A DNA stretch of 64,000 nucleotides, from contig NW_022881614.1 in assembly GCF_003369915.1 (NCBI RefSeq), positions 11,863,001 through 11,927,000 of the forward strand, given 5' to 3'. A program made the translations under genes and the position numbers. The first letter of the stretch is position 1; every line of letters starts with the position of its first letter. Under the pieces are notes generated by a model. The model did no database searches. It had not been told where the DNA came from and was given only the letters and a program-made list of their open reading frames with translations. The stretch comes from Drosophila miranda (Eukaryota > Arthropoda > Insecta > Diptera > Drosophilidae). Shown piece by piece: positions 23,978 to 37,265 of this stretch.

Positions 23978-25574
23978 CACACTTGATCATTATAATAGGT
24001 ACACGTTGAAGCTTTTCATTAATAATTAGTTTTGTCGTACTTTAAGTGTTGAAAACAAAATTTTTTTTATGTTTTATTTGTCAATGTATTGCAGTTCCGT
24101 GACAAAAAAAATGAAACAGGGGAACCGCCGAATAACAGAGCTTTAAGCGAAATTGCGAGTTGACATCACATTTTGGCTGATCAAAATAATAGGTACAGTG
24201 TCAGTAAATTTGGAATATCAAGTGAATAATTTGGAAATTCTTGGCTTTTTGGCAATTAAACATCCATTTCATTTAACTACAGTCTAAATATAAACAAATA
24301 ACTATTTTTTTTCTTACAAGAATAGGCCGAAAGTCTTATTGTACAGCCCAATTGGCTCTTAGTCTGAAAAGAGAAGGTTAATCTCTTCGGGCCATTGCCA
24401 AATAAATGAAAAGGTCGCATAATTTTGTTGAAATGCTTTAAAAATTAAAACCTAGTCAGGAAACTCGCGGAAAGCCACAGAAAACAACCATAACACTTGA
24501 CCACTACATACTTTTCTTTGAGGAGTAAGGACCCATTTAAGTCGTCAAAGGCTATGGCATCAGAAATTGCACTAGAAGTTAGTGCTCCAACGATCCGTAG
24601 AAGGCTACAACAAGCCAGCCTTCCAAGGAGAATAGAAAGAAAGGTCCCACTTACGCGTCAAAAAAATTTAGCCATGGGGCAAACTTTTGCTAAAGATCAT
24701 AAAGACTGCGCAGGATGCGCCGGAGAGAAAAAGTGGAGAAGCCTTTTATGGAGCGACGAAACTAAAATAAATTTATTAGGGAATGAATGTGAAAGCAATG
24801 TAGGAAGCCCTAAACGAAAGAATTTTGATCCATGTTTTACAAAAAAAAATTGTCAAACATGGAGGTGCCAATTAAAGATATGGGGCTGCTCATCCTGGTA
24901 CGGCGTAGGTCCATTTTTCGTGACAACGAACAGAATGGACGCTGACGCAATACAAACCCAGATTGCAGACAGTTATTCTACCTTATGCTGAAGAAAACAT
25001 GAGTTTCCATTGGGTATTTAAGTAATATAACGACCCAAGGCACACATCCAAGCTTTTGACCAAATTTTTTGAGGGCCAAACAATAGACGTTTTAAAGTGG
25101 CTTCTTAAATTTTCCGACTTAAATCCAATCGAAAACTTGTGGGGAGATTTACGAAACAAAATTAGCTAAGTTTTCATTTTCAAATAATCAAAAATTATGC
25201 GAGGGCGTCCAAAAATTGTGGTATGAGACACCTGCCAGACGCTTATTAAAAGTACGCCAAAAATAATTATAAAGGTGACAAAAAATAAAGGAGGATACAT
25301 CGGATATTAACTATTAAATCCCATTTAGGCAACAAAAAAATAATAATCAGTTAACAATCTTTTTTCATAACAATACTTGAAGTGTACGTATTATTTTGAG
25401 CAGCCTGACATTGACTTTGAAGTACAAATGGATCTATTTTCTTTTATAACATTATCTTATAATATAATCAAGATTATTTTATTGAAAACAAAAACTTAAG
25501 GAATAATTGAGAACCGTTTTCTGTTATGTTAAAGTTTACGTAGATGTGTGTACCTATTATTATGATCAAGTGTG
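23978..25574 (+). mobile_element. Tc1-like DNA transposon, dead copy
   Basis: About 1.6 kb with inverted ends beginning CACACTTGATCAT and continuing ATAATAGGTACAC (one mismatch in 26 bp), flanked by TA on both sides as expected for the Tc1/mariner superfamily. A second, inner pair of related repeats lies near 24178-24198 and 25385-25405 (CTGATCAAAATAATAGGTAC and its degenerate complement), so each end has two copies of the motif, an IR/DR arrangement. The transposase inside is broken. Confidence 0.8.
24497..25170 (+). pseudogene. Tc1-type transposase remnant
   Basis: An open stretch of 164 codons (24497-24991) contains an HTH-like part (SAPTIRRRLQ) and the first catalytic Asp in SLLWSDETKINLLG, the classic Tc1 signature. 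Stop codons and a frameshift follow, after which the remaining catalytic region is readable in another frame: a YNDPRHTSK-like motif near 25030 and a DLNPIENLWGDLR motif near 25120-25155 that supplies the DD34E glutamate. It is therefore a relic, too damaged to be active. Confidence 0.8.
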
Positions 25575-25576
25575 TA

Positions 25577-28097
25577 TATGTAAAGTTTGCACACAAAAAT
25601 AGATGTTCATGTATATCATATGTCAGCGTAATCATATCAATCAAATATCAATATTATAAAAGTGCATTTCGATAAGATAAGGCAATTGTATATGTAAAAA
25701 TCGTTTTCCAATATTTTTCAAGGCATACCGATCGTGGCACTGAAGCAAGCAATTAATCAATCAACCAATCAATCGACTAGGAAAAGTTAAAGCCTGTCCT
25801 TTGCCTGTGCCCCCAAATATTCTCCAACGCCAAGACCACAGCAGCGCCCCTGAAAATACGCTCGAGAAACGATTTTCAATTATGGCAATAGACAATAGTC
25901 AATAGGAAAAAAAGAAAAAAAAACATTAAAGTCAATAGAAACGCAATGGGGCATAGAGCACTGTTGAGTGCCATATGCTGAGAATAGATTTATAATAAGT
26001 ATATATATATATATGTGGGATATATATTATATATGGTATTATATTAAATGTTTATTCAATGTCTCGACGGCTGCGGGCAGATCAGATCCGCATTGAGCTC
26101 TGAGCCTGCCCTGCCGGCCAGCGTTTACAAATTGTTGTTGTTCATCTGCTGTTGCAACATTCAGATGTATTGGTGCGACGTAAAACTTAGTTTAGATTAT
26201 ACAAATTAATGTTTAAATATTATGGTAGACCAACTTTTCATATGGGTAAGTTTTATCATATCATTGTTAGATTTGCATATATGTACGTTTGTATATCAAT
26301 ATGTTTTATATAGATAGACAGTAACAAGAACACACGATCTTACCAAGCTTGACACTTTTACAATTTAATATTTCGTATCTGTTCATGTTCAATTAGAGAG
26401 TGTAAAGGAGTTCTGTTCTGGAGTTTTGCTTTCGGATTTCTGTTATGAACTGGCTTGAAGAATGACCCCTCTGAAAGTACATATATGTTGGCATATGTAT
26501 GTATAATATAGGGTGGCATATGGTAATATATGTAGATATTGAAATATATGGTGGAAATGTGGCGTGATATTATTCTATTCCTTGTACCTTGGGAAATAAG
26601 TTTTTGTTTTAAAGAAAATACATATTGAAAATAGTTTCTCCAGTTAATATACGATATAGTCCTATATATAGTACAGAAAATAGAGTACAGTACGAAATCA
26701 AGTCTAATTGTATTGAATCTTGGGTTGATCGTAAGACTATTAAGTAAGGTATATCTTCTCCACAAACTGAAAGGTAAAAGTTATATATTGAACGAGCATG
26801 TGTTTAATTATTATCATCAAATCAATTCGGTTTGGTTTCAATATCCACTCCACTCCACTGCACTCCACTTAACAAACATTTCAGACAAGGCCCTGGACTT
26901 TCAGAATCTTATGAAGAGTACATTTAACAAGTTGAAAAGTCTTACCAGATCACCAGATATCGAACTTCGTGTATTGCTTGAATCGGTTTTTGTAATAACA
27001 CTAAGCTAAGTACGAGAGAAATATGTTCATATATCAAAAACGATCATCATTTATGAGCTACATTCGATTTATAGGTAATATATATGTATGTAAGTATATG
27101 GATGTATATTAATATAATTCTATATATTTCAGTTATTGCAATTTGAGAACTCTCAAAAATGTTGTCTTTAAAGTGTAAAAAACGCTCAGCACTCTCCGTT
27201 CGCTCATTCATTTCGCTTGACGAGGAAAGAAATTATATTCAGATATACATATGCAGATAGATGTACTATATGTCACCAAAAACGGATTGGATTGGCTTGG
27301 TTTGGTTTGAGTCTACTGTGTGTTTGTATGGCTCTGTGCTATTGAACATGGACAGCAGAGGCAATATCTTTTCTTTCAGTTAGGTTTATAGATAAATATA
27401 AATACAAATATAAAAGTAGAGTTCGGCTTTCAGGGGGGCTTACTTATGTACTAATGGAGAAATCATAGTGTGAATATATTAATTTACAATTATGCAAAAG
27501 TGCGACGCTAGAATGATTTGTCTTGTTTGACTGATGGATCCGGTCTCTCTTTCTCTCTGACTTCGCTTCCCTTCCCTTCTGTGCACCCTTCTCTGTGATT
27601 CTTCGTATTGCTGTTGTTGCGGTTAAAAACTTTTACTCTTATGTTTTACTTTTATTTTTTGCTAGCTTGTGGGGGATAAAAGACATAGGACATAGTGGAA
27701 CAATAGATCACTGCAAAGAGTTGTACGCATGGTAAACGAGATTTGGTTAGGATATCACATAGTGAAAGCATATATATTGTACTAGTACGTATGTATACAT
27801 AAAAAGTTGAGGGAAGGGCTGATCACTAAAATGAAGCAGGCAATTAAAGCAGAAAGGTAAAGCAAATATACGTAAAGCAATTATTTAATGGCAGCTATTT
27901 TCAGTTCAACACGAAAGAAACGTTCCGTCTATCAACTACTGGGACTACGGTTTGTCACTTGGTTGTCACTCACCCAATTCAAGGCACCTGCCACATCCGT
28001 TAAGTGGAGTAATTTCCACTCCAGCTACAGCTACCATCTCTACTCCGACTCCGACTCCTACTTCGATCTCCTCGCCACATCACATCCCGAATCGTTA
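25577..28097. other. Psi 3' flank and intergenic DNA
   Basis: AT-rich DNA with many TATATA/TATGTA microsatellite patches. A TTTATT at 27651-27656 would be an AATAAA polyadenylation signal for the leftward Psi transcript, about 450 bp past the stop codon. No conserved coding signal; frames here are short. Confidence 0.4.
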
Positions 28098-30963
28098 TCA
28101 ATGCTTGTCATTTTTCTGCGGCTTCTGTTGCTGCTGTTGTCCCGGCGCACCCGGGTAGCCGCCATAGCCACCACCCGGATATCCACCGGGATAACCAGCG
28201 GGCGGACCACCGCCGGGCTGCGGTGGTGCTTGGGGCTGACCCGCAGCCGCAGCAGCGTAATACTGTGAATATTGTGCATATTGGCTAGGAGTCATACCTT
28301 GTGCATAGCCACCGGCTGCTGCAGCAGCGGCCGCTGCTGCCGCCGCTGGATTGGGCTGCTGCTGCTGGCCGGGATTGGGGCCGCCTTGGTTGGGGTTTTG
28401 CGCATTGCTTTGGCCAACAGCAGGTCCACCGTTCTGTGATTGCTGCAAGGCATCAAAAGTGCCCCAACGACAGAATTTAGCGATTGTTTAACCAGAACTC
28501 AACCACTTTTACGACTCACCTTATTCTTCAACGTCTTCTCAATCGCCTCTGCTTCCTCGTGCTTGCCCACACTGCGGTAGTATTCCGCCCACTGGGCGCT
28601 ATAGTCAGCGCTGTTGCCGCCGGATGCCTGCTGCTGCTGTGCCTGCTGCGGCACTTGCTGTTGCTGTTGTGACTGCTGCGGCACCTGCTGACCGGGACCA
28701 GGTGCTCCGCCCCCTTGCTTGGCCTTCATCTGTTGCTCGATCAATTCAGCCTCGCGATGGCAGCCCATTTGCCTGTGAGTTGATTGATTTGTTAGACGGA
28801 TGTGTATGGAGGAGACCAGCTTAAAATTCTTACTTGTAGTACTCGATCCACTGGGCCGAGTAGTCCTGCCCAGCGTTCGCACCGGAGCCACCAGGTCCAC
28901 CGCCCATTGCCATTTGCTGCTGTTGCTGGGCCGCAGACGGATCCCATCCCTGTTGGCCATAGGGACCCCAGGGCTGTTGCTGCTGCTGGTACGCTGCTGT
29001 AGCGGCGGCATTCGGATCGCCGCCTTGCATTGGATTGGGTCCACCATAGCCGCCCTGCTGCTGACTGTGATGGGAATTGCTGGGTCCACCTCCAGAGCCA
29101 TTACCACCGCCGCCACCGCCGCCTCCACCGCCACCACCACCATCACCGATGGGCTTGCGGGCAATAACAGTGAGCTCCATGTTGATCTTCTCAGAAATCA
29201 TTTGACGGGCCACCTCCACCTGGTCGGTGGTGCCCTTGGACTTAAACAGCTTCTCGTTGGGCGGATTGCTGGCATTGCGATCCATTGCAGTAGGGCCCCC
29301 GGATTGCTGATGGATCAGCTTAATCGTCCCCCCGCCACGTCCAATTACAATCTGCAAGGTAAAAATTTCAGTTAAGATGGGAGGTGGAGGGCCGGAGGAG
29401 GTTTGTTCTCAACCTACACCGCATTTAGATGCTGGCACCATGAATGTGATCTCCTCACGCCCGCCCTGGGCATGGTTTACGCCATAGCCATAGCCGTAGT
29501 TGGAGTTTCCTTCGCCGCCACTTTGGGAGCCGCCGCCATTCCCATTGCGGTTCAGGCCATTTCGTTGCTGTCGAATAGAATAGAAAGAGGTCAATGAACC
29601 AAATTTTGATTAGATTATTGTCTCCTACTCCCTAGTGCGACATACCATCACGTTCTCGATCAGTCCATCGATGGTCCGCTTGGCGTCCTCGACTTGCTGG
29701 CGTGTGCCCTGGATCACACAGCGTCTATCGCCCATCTCATCGTTCTTGCCCTGGATGAACTGCAGCTTGCAGCCGCATTCGGTTTGAATCTTTCGGATCA
29801 TGTCTCCCCCCTTGCCAATGACAACGCCGACGGCGATTTTTGGCACAAAGACCTCTACGCTCCCGCCGACATTGCCATTGTTGAAGTTGTTGTAGCCGAG
29901 GCCAGGGCCACCGCCTCCGCCACTACCGCCTCCTCCGCCACTACCGCCCCCGCGTCCACCCTGCTGCTGAGCCAGTGCGTCTTTCTGGGCGATGAGATCC
30001 AAGACCATCTGCTTAGCATGCTCGATCTTCTGCGGATCGCCGGAAATGCGCAGAGGTTTGATAACCTCCTGGTTGGGTCCGTCTTGGATGATAATCATCT
30101 TGGCTCCCGTCTTCTCCTGCAGCTGTTTTATGGTGTCGCCACCCTTGCCAATGACCAGGCCCACCTTTGCTCCGGGTATCATGATTTCTTGGTAGGGCGA
30201 ATAGCCACTGGGTCCCGGAGGCGGCATGTTGATGGTTAGTAGTACCTCCACGGTTCCGCCACCACCGCGGCTGGCCATCTGCTGGATCATATCTCGCCCC
30301 TTGGACACGGTGTCCCGTTGGCCACGCAATGTAATGACTCGCTCCTGTTCCGGCATCAACTGTACCTTAGCCTCCGACTCGGCCTGGATATGAGTGATGG
30401 TGTCGTTGCTGCCACGTCCCATAAAGGCATTCGCTATGGATTCGGGTATGCGGATTTGCTCCTCGCACGTTGTTCCGGCCGATGCCGCCAGGCGAGCAGC
30501 CACTGCAGCTGCCTGGGCAATGGCTTGCGTAATGTTTGCACCGCCCGGACCTGATCCCCCTCCGCCTCCTCCACCGCCCCCGCTGCTACTGCTCATGTTC
30601 GAGTTGTTGTTGTGGCCGTAGTCCGGACTGCCAAAAGAGCGCTTGCAGTCTGGTCCGCTATCCCCGTCGTCGTTGTGCCTCTTGAAGTTGTTGCCCGCAC
30701 CGGGTCCCGGCCCGCCACCACCAGAAGGTGATGGTCCTGCTCCAGGTCCTCCTGGACCGCCTGCCTGCTGGCTGGGTTGGATCTTAGCCGCTATCTGCAA
30801 ACGAATGGCAGATACACACAAGACGTGTGTACAGAAATAAATGAATTTTCCCTCGTTTTCGCGTATGTATTCTTCTTCTTACCTGCTTGGCACGCTGTAT
30901 CGCCTGAGCCAACGCCTGGGATTGACTGATACTCTGTCCTTGTTGCGGTTGAAATTCACTCAT
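28098..30963 (-). CDS. Psi: P-element somatic inhibitor, KH-domain splicing regulator
   Basis: RNA-binding protein of the KSRP/FUBP family that represses splicing of the P-element third intron in the soma through U1 snRNP contact. Six exons: 30883-30963, 29646-30794, 29418-29567, 28834-29351, 28520-28772 and 28098-28442, in phase and giving about 831 residues. After a start MSEFQPQQGQSISQSQ and a Gly/Pro-rich stretch, four KH domains are visible by their GXXG loops (MGRGSND-, IGKGGDT-, IGKGGDM- and IGRGGGT-type). The C-terminus carries the two short repeats used to bind U1-70K (DYSAQWIEYYK; DYSAQWAEYYRS) and ends in Gln-, Ala- and Gly-rich low-complexity sequence. No break is seen. It is head-to-head with the kappaB-Ras gene. 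Confidence 0.95.
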
Positions 30964-31257
30964 TTCAATTTAATTTACCAACTCAACTTCGTTCCCACTA
31001 TCGTTAGCTTGTAGTTAAGGGAATCTTGATTTTTTCTCTTCGTCGGGGTTGAAAATTCAATAACCAATAAAGCGAATTTTCTAAGATGGCGCTAGCAATG
31101 TTTAAGCGTTTATTTTCCAGCCACGAAACACGTTTTCACCAGTTTTGACGTCGCGAAAGGCACAGAACTGTTTTAAGCTGTCTTTTTGCAGTTTTTTAAT
31201 AGGTTTATTGTTTTTTCACGTCGAAAATGCGGAAATTATGCGTCGGAAAAAACTTTT

Positions 31258-31560
31258 GCAGCATTGTCCATGACTAGCAGTGTGACCGCTGATTTTCGAT
31301 AAAATATACCGTCCGACCCAAGAAATATACCAAAATATACCGTCTCATTTAAAAACTCTGCCGTAGATTTACTGACGATTTCAAGTTTTATTACACATAT
31401 TCCTCGTTTTTGATATTTTTGTCATGTATAATCGTAGTGACCACCGGTTGACAAGCACATTTGTGTATTGCAATTTTTATTTTCAAAATAAAACGCCTAT
31501 TAGTTTTTAACTACCGATATTTTTGTGCACCGATAATTAAATATATGACATCCCTACAAG
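31258..31560. promoter_or_regulatory. Psi/kappaB-Ras divergent promoter with housekeeping motifs
   Basis: CAGTGTGACC (about 31278) matches Ohler motif 1 (GGTCACACT), the M1BP site. Three AATATACC motifs between 31302 and 31342 match motif 6, a GGTATATTT-type element, and CATCCCTA near 31549 matches motif 7, about 30 bp before the kappaB-Ras start codon. These motif families are known from TATA-less Drosophila promoters; assignment to each gene is inference from position. Confidence 0.55.
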
Positions 31561-31582
31561 ACTTAAAAACGTAAAAAATAAA

Positions 31583-32382
31583 ATGCTCAACGCAAAAGTT
31601 GGTAAAGTTGGCAAAGTGTTGGTATGTGGCATGAAAGGCGTTGGTAAGACAACAGTAATTGAGCAGTTGGTTTATGGAAACCTAAATCCAGACACAGTGA
31701 GTAGACAGAACAAGATTTAGCACGGCCTAAGTGGGACAGTGTGTGGACTATTTTCGAATGGAAATTGGTTTTAATTCATTTAATGAAACGTAGACATTGT
31801 AAGATTGCACTAAAAGGGATGTGTGAGAATCAACACCGTCACGAGTACTGCCTCGACCTAAACTGAATTCATAAATGTGAAAGCGTGCATTTAAAACATA
31901 ATTTGTTTGCTTCAGGAACTCCATCCTACCATTGAGGACATCTATGTTGCCAGCTGCGACACGGGCCGTGGAGGGGCTCGTGAAACATTACGCATCTACG
32001 ACACAGCTGGACTGCAGGGCAAGCAGCCGCGGCACTACTTACAATTCCCTGATGCTTTTGTATTGGTCTATGACCCCATTGATCCACGAAGCTTAGATAT
32101 GCTGGCTGATATATCCCTGTCATTGTACTGGCCAATGTGCGAGCCCGGGTTAAAAGGGACACACCACCAACAACGCCTAATCCCGTCGAAAAGATTATGG
32201 ACCGGGCAAACATCTGGTGCCAGCGGGAGCGTATAAAGCACTACACAGTCAATGCCATGGAACGCCCTTCATTGTACGAGCCGTTCACGTCTCTGTGCGC
32301 TCGTGTTCATCCAGCACAGACGAAAAGCACGTTCCCGCAACTGCGCCAGGTCATGCAGAATCGGCAAAAGAGCGAGGCGTAG
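31583..32382 (+). pseudogene. kappaB-Ras: kappaB-Ras-like small GTPase (NKIRAS family), frameshifted
   Basis: Atypical Ras-like GTPase; the family binds IkappaB and Ral regulators. Exon 1 (31583-31696) carries the P-loop CGMKGVGKTT. Exon 2 starts at 31916 with HPTIEDIY (switch I) and IYDTAGLQGKQ (switch II). The frame stays right through DPRSLDMLADI and is then lost near 32107-32112: the strongly conserved remainder (VIVLANVRARVKRDT, then AMERPSLYEPFTSL and a C-terminal TKSTFPQLRQ) is in another frame ending at 32382. Family comparison suggests a short deletion of roughly a dozen codons that is not a multiple of three. There are no splice signals to bridge it. Either the gene is dead here or the base calls are wrong. 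Confidence 0.75.
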
Positions 32383-33593
32383 ATTCCTACAAATATATGT
32401 CTCAAATTGCGAACTACTAACTAAGGGGTATTGGGGGTATTATTTATATCTTAATTTGTTTACTGTTTACTTGCCTTTCAATGTGCTGCTTTAATTGTAC
32501 TTATATTTATGTTTGTGAGTGTCCAATTAAATATTAGTATTTATTACAAAAAGTCTTTGTAATGCATTAATTTCAAGATAGTCAACCTGTTGGTTAATAA
32601 GCCTAATATTACATACATATGTATAGTCAAAAAAAAATGACACTAGACTATTATTACCAAGGGCGTAAGTTTTTAGGCCCAGTTTTTTCACTATCGTTTC
32701 TCTTAAGTTGCAAATCCTCCAATTCCATAAAAAAAATCATAAATTCTAGAGCATTGTCTCTAACTATCACTGCATTCTTTTTCTAAAACTGTTTTAATGC
32801 TGCGCCCCTCTCTTAAATTGAAATGCAGTGGCATACGACTATTGCTCCGGGTGCTAATTACTCATTCTAATATCTTTAATTGTTGAAATGGTGTTTCGAA
32901 TTTCTGATTTAATTTTAAGTCATTTACGATCAAATTAAGCTAATGACTTCAAAAGTGAATATATGGGCTCAACGGAAATTTCGAACGGCTCAAGTTTTAC
33001 AAGAACGCAATGGTCATTGGCACTAAAAAGTTTGGTATTTTTCGGGATATGCTGACATATTATTCTAGTACGGTTGCATTTAATACCGCACAGATCTCTG
33101 TACCTTTGATCTCCGATTTTATATCGCTTCCATACGAACAACATCCCTGATTTGGTCGACCAAATATTTCGTCTGAGTTAGTCAGTCTAGGCTATAATTT
33201 TCTAGATTTTTTTTCTTTTTCATGGCAACTATTAGCTATGCTATTAAAAATTGTAGAGGGAAACATCGATATCATTCAATAGTGACAGTTGTGGTAGTCA
33301 TAAAAATATGAGGGGTACTCAGGTCCTAGGTACATCTTCCGAAAATATTATGAAAATATTTCCATTTTCACAGACTGCATCATACGGAATAATACAGAAC
33401 CAATTAAAATTCTTAAAATTTTCCTAAATTACCTACAAAGTCAATCACATCGCACCGTTCGCATTTCAGAGGAAAAACATCGATAGTCTTCAAATATTGT
33501 AACATTGAAATATCGATGGTTTTGCAGGCTTTACTGTCTCTACATGACACTGAACTGTAAGACGCTTCTTTCCTTTCTTTCCCACATACCATA
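32383..33593. other. Spacer between kappaB-Ras and RpL11
   Basis: AT-rich and without a coding signal. The right end carries RpL11 promoter features: ATCGAT-type motifs at 33265, 33479 and 33514 resembling DREF sites and a pyrimidine tract (CTTTCCTTTCTTTCCC, 33569-33584) just before the start codon, typical of ribosomal-protein (TOP-like) transcripts. Confidence 0.5.
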
Positions 33594-34624
<1,031 letters not shown>

Positions 34625-34665
34625 AAGCTCCTATCGTAACAATGTTTTTTTAAGATGAATTCTAC

Positions 34666-34671
34666 AATAAA
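34666..34671 (+). terminator. RpL11 polyadenylation signal
   Basis: AATAAA 42 bp after the RpL11 stop codon, the usual place for a short ribosomal-protein 3' UTR. The remaining DNA up to the Arl6 start (about 35068) shows no gene. Confidence 0.6.
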
Positions 34672-35068
34672 ACTTGGATTCTGTCGAAACGTTATTAATG
34701 TTTTATATAAGTTATGATTTAGATTGAGATTAGGAAATAATCCACGAAGAAATAGCTGGATATGCTACATGTACATACTATACTCGAGCAGTGTTAATGT
34801 TTCAATGCCCCAGTTGTTGTTCAGGTGTGGGCGAGGGCGAGTTGGCCAAAGTCAGCCAGAAGGTGAACTTGAAATTTCTCCGGCCAAAGGGGGAGTGGTA
34901 GTAGCAGGTGCTAAAGTTGAAGGCAGTCGAAACTTTCAATAAATCGATGCCTTCACACTGAGGATATTGTTGCCATGGCAATCCATAGTCCTTTGCGGGG
35001 CCAAACATGTCAGAACCATCGTAGTGAAGCTTATAAACAATTGCGGCGGATGCCAGTCAAACAGTAAA

Positions 35069-35868
35069 ATGGGAATGTTGCACAATTTGGCCGATTTGAT
35101 TAAAATCAAAAAGGACAAAATGACGATTCTAGTGCTGGGCCTGAACAACAGCGGCAAATCCACGATAATCAACCACTTCAAGAAACCGGGTGACCAGTCA
35201 GCCATTATGGTTCCCACAGTGGGTTTTATGGTGGAGCAGTTTTACAGTAAGTTCCGCCAGGACGAATGCTATGCCTACCTCTTCCATTCATGAATATCTA
35301 TCATTCTTGCACAGGCATGGCAGGAGTTAGCATAAAGGCGATCGATATGTCGGGCGCCACACGCTACAGGAACCTTTGGGAGCATCAGTTCAAGAACTGC
35401 CAGGGGATAATATACGTCATCGACTCCACTGATCGCATGAGATTCGGTATCTTAACATGAATTCACATTGATTCCACATCCAATTGCTCAGCTATCCTTT
35501 ACATTTCAGTTGTGGTCAAAGATGAGTTGGATCTGGTGCTACAGCATCCCCATTTGTGCAATCGAACTGTGCCAATTCTTTTTTATGGAAACAAATCGGA
35601 CGCAGAGGATTCCCTATCCAGCGTCAAAATAGCAGCAGGTGCTCCCAGTTCTACTCTTAACTATGTGTGTCAGTAAATACATAACGACCATAACTTTTTA
35701 GCTCTCAGTTTGGAAAACATCAAGGAGAAACCCTGGCACATCTGTTCCAGCAATGCCATATCCGGCGAGGGCCTCGGCGAAGGTGTTCAGTGGCTGGTCC
35801 AGCAAATGCGCTTCGCCATGCTAAGCAACAAGGACGCCTCCAAAGCCAAGTCCAAGCATAGCAAATGA
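35069..35868 (+). CDS. Arl6: ADP-ribosylation factor-like 6 (ARL6/BBS3)
   Basis: Arf-family GTPase that recruits the BBSome in ciliary trafficking. Four exons: 35069-35246, 35315-35446, 35510-35638, 35702-35868, giving 201 residues. It starts [17 protein letters not shown] with the Gly2 needed for N-myristoylation or acetylation and an amphipathic helix. G boxes: GLNNSGKST (P-loop), PTVGF (switch I), [12 protein letters not shown] (switch II, with Ala in place of the Gly of Arf WDxGGQ, as in ARL6), GNKSD (NKxD) and SSNAISGEG. All boxes are intact. The 3' end converges on EloC, with 220 bp between stop codons; an AATAAA lies near 35899. Confidence 0.9.
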
Positions 35869-36088
35869 TGCTCAAAGCCTGCGAATGTTTCTTGAGTTAA
35901 ATAAAAGGGTTATTTTTAAACAAGGAATTATTGTCGTTTAAGAAATTAACAGAATTTTATTTTTTTCTCGCCTACAGAGACAATCATCTTGATTCATTAA
36001 AAATTAACACAGGCAAAAATTAGGCTTTATTCAAGTTTGCTCTTCCCTTGTTTAATTGATAATAAAGTATATAAAGTTAACCAATAAT

Positions 36089-36789
<701 letters not shown>

Positions 36790-36890
36790 TTACTTGTGTC
36801 GATAGAATATACTGACTTATCGGAAAAATATACCTCAGAAGTATACCAAAATATGCCATCTCATGTTAAAAATATACCGTAAATATATTG
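36790..36890 (-). promoter_or_regulatory. Probable EloC promoter with motif-6 cluster
   Basis: Within 180 bp upstream of the EloC start codon are GTCGATAG (near 36798) and several AATATACC/AGTATACC motifs (36827-36890), the same Ohler motif-6 type seen between Psi and kappaB-Ras. The similarity extends some 100 bp (the ATTCCTCGTTTTTGAT block near 36915), so the promoter and the dispersed repeat grade into each other. Confidence 0.45.
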
Positions 36891-37265
36891 ACGAATTCAA
36901 GATCTTTTTTAGATATTCCTCGTTTTTGATCTTCCGTGGAATATTACTTGCTATATACAACATTTGGCCATGCCCACATAATTTCAGGCCGTTGATGAAT
37001 AAATTTTCTTCAAGATTGGCTAGTTTTTAGTCCTTGCTTTGATATTATTTTGGCTAAAACAAGGCTTAAGCAAAATAGTTCAACAACAAAAAAACAGTCG
37101 CAATGTTGGTGGTATTTGAAGACATGATGCGTGTATAGGCATTTGTATACCCTATTTCGTTAATTTACTATGAAGATCCTGTTTTCCAAATTGTTTTTAA
37201 AACGTTATTATTAAAGAAATTTTCTCAAATTTATACATATGTTTTAGATATATTCATGCATATGA
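36891..37265 (+). repeat. Dispersed AT-rich repeat, left part (copy R2)
   Basis: Closely resembles 47215-47530: blocks include ATTCCTCG-TTTTTGAT, GCCCACATAATTT, GGCCGTTGATGAATAAA, TTCAAGATTGGCTAGT, AACAAGGCTTAAG, CAGTCGCAATGTTG and CCCTATTTCGTTAATTTA in the same order. It is interrupted at 37265 by Osvaldo-like copy 2 and resumes at 40584. Confidence 0.75.

Noticed and set aside
27888-30840. Plus-strand open frames across 27.9-30.8 kb
   Set aside because: These are antisense shadows of Psi exons (Gln, Gly and Ala repeats read backwards).
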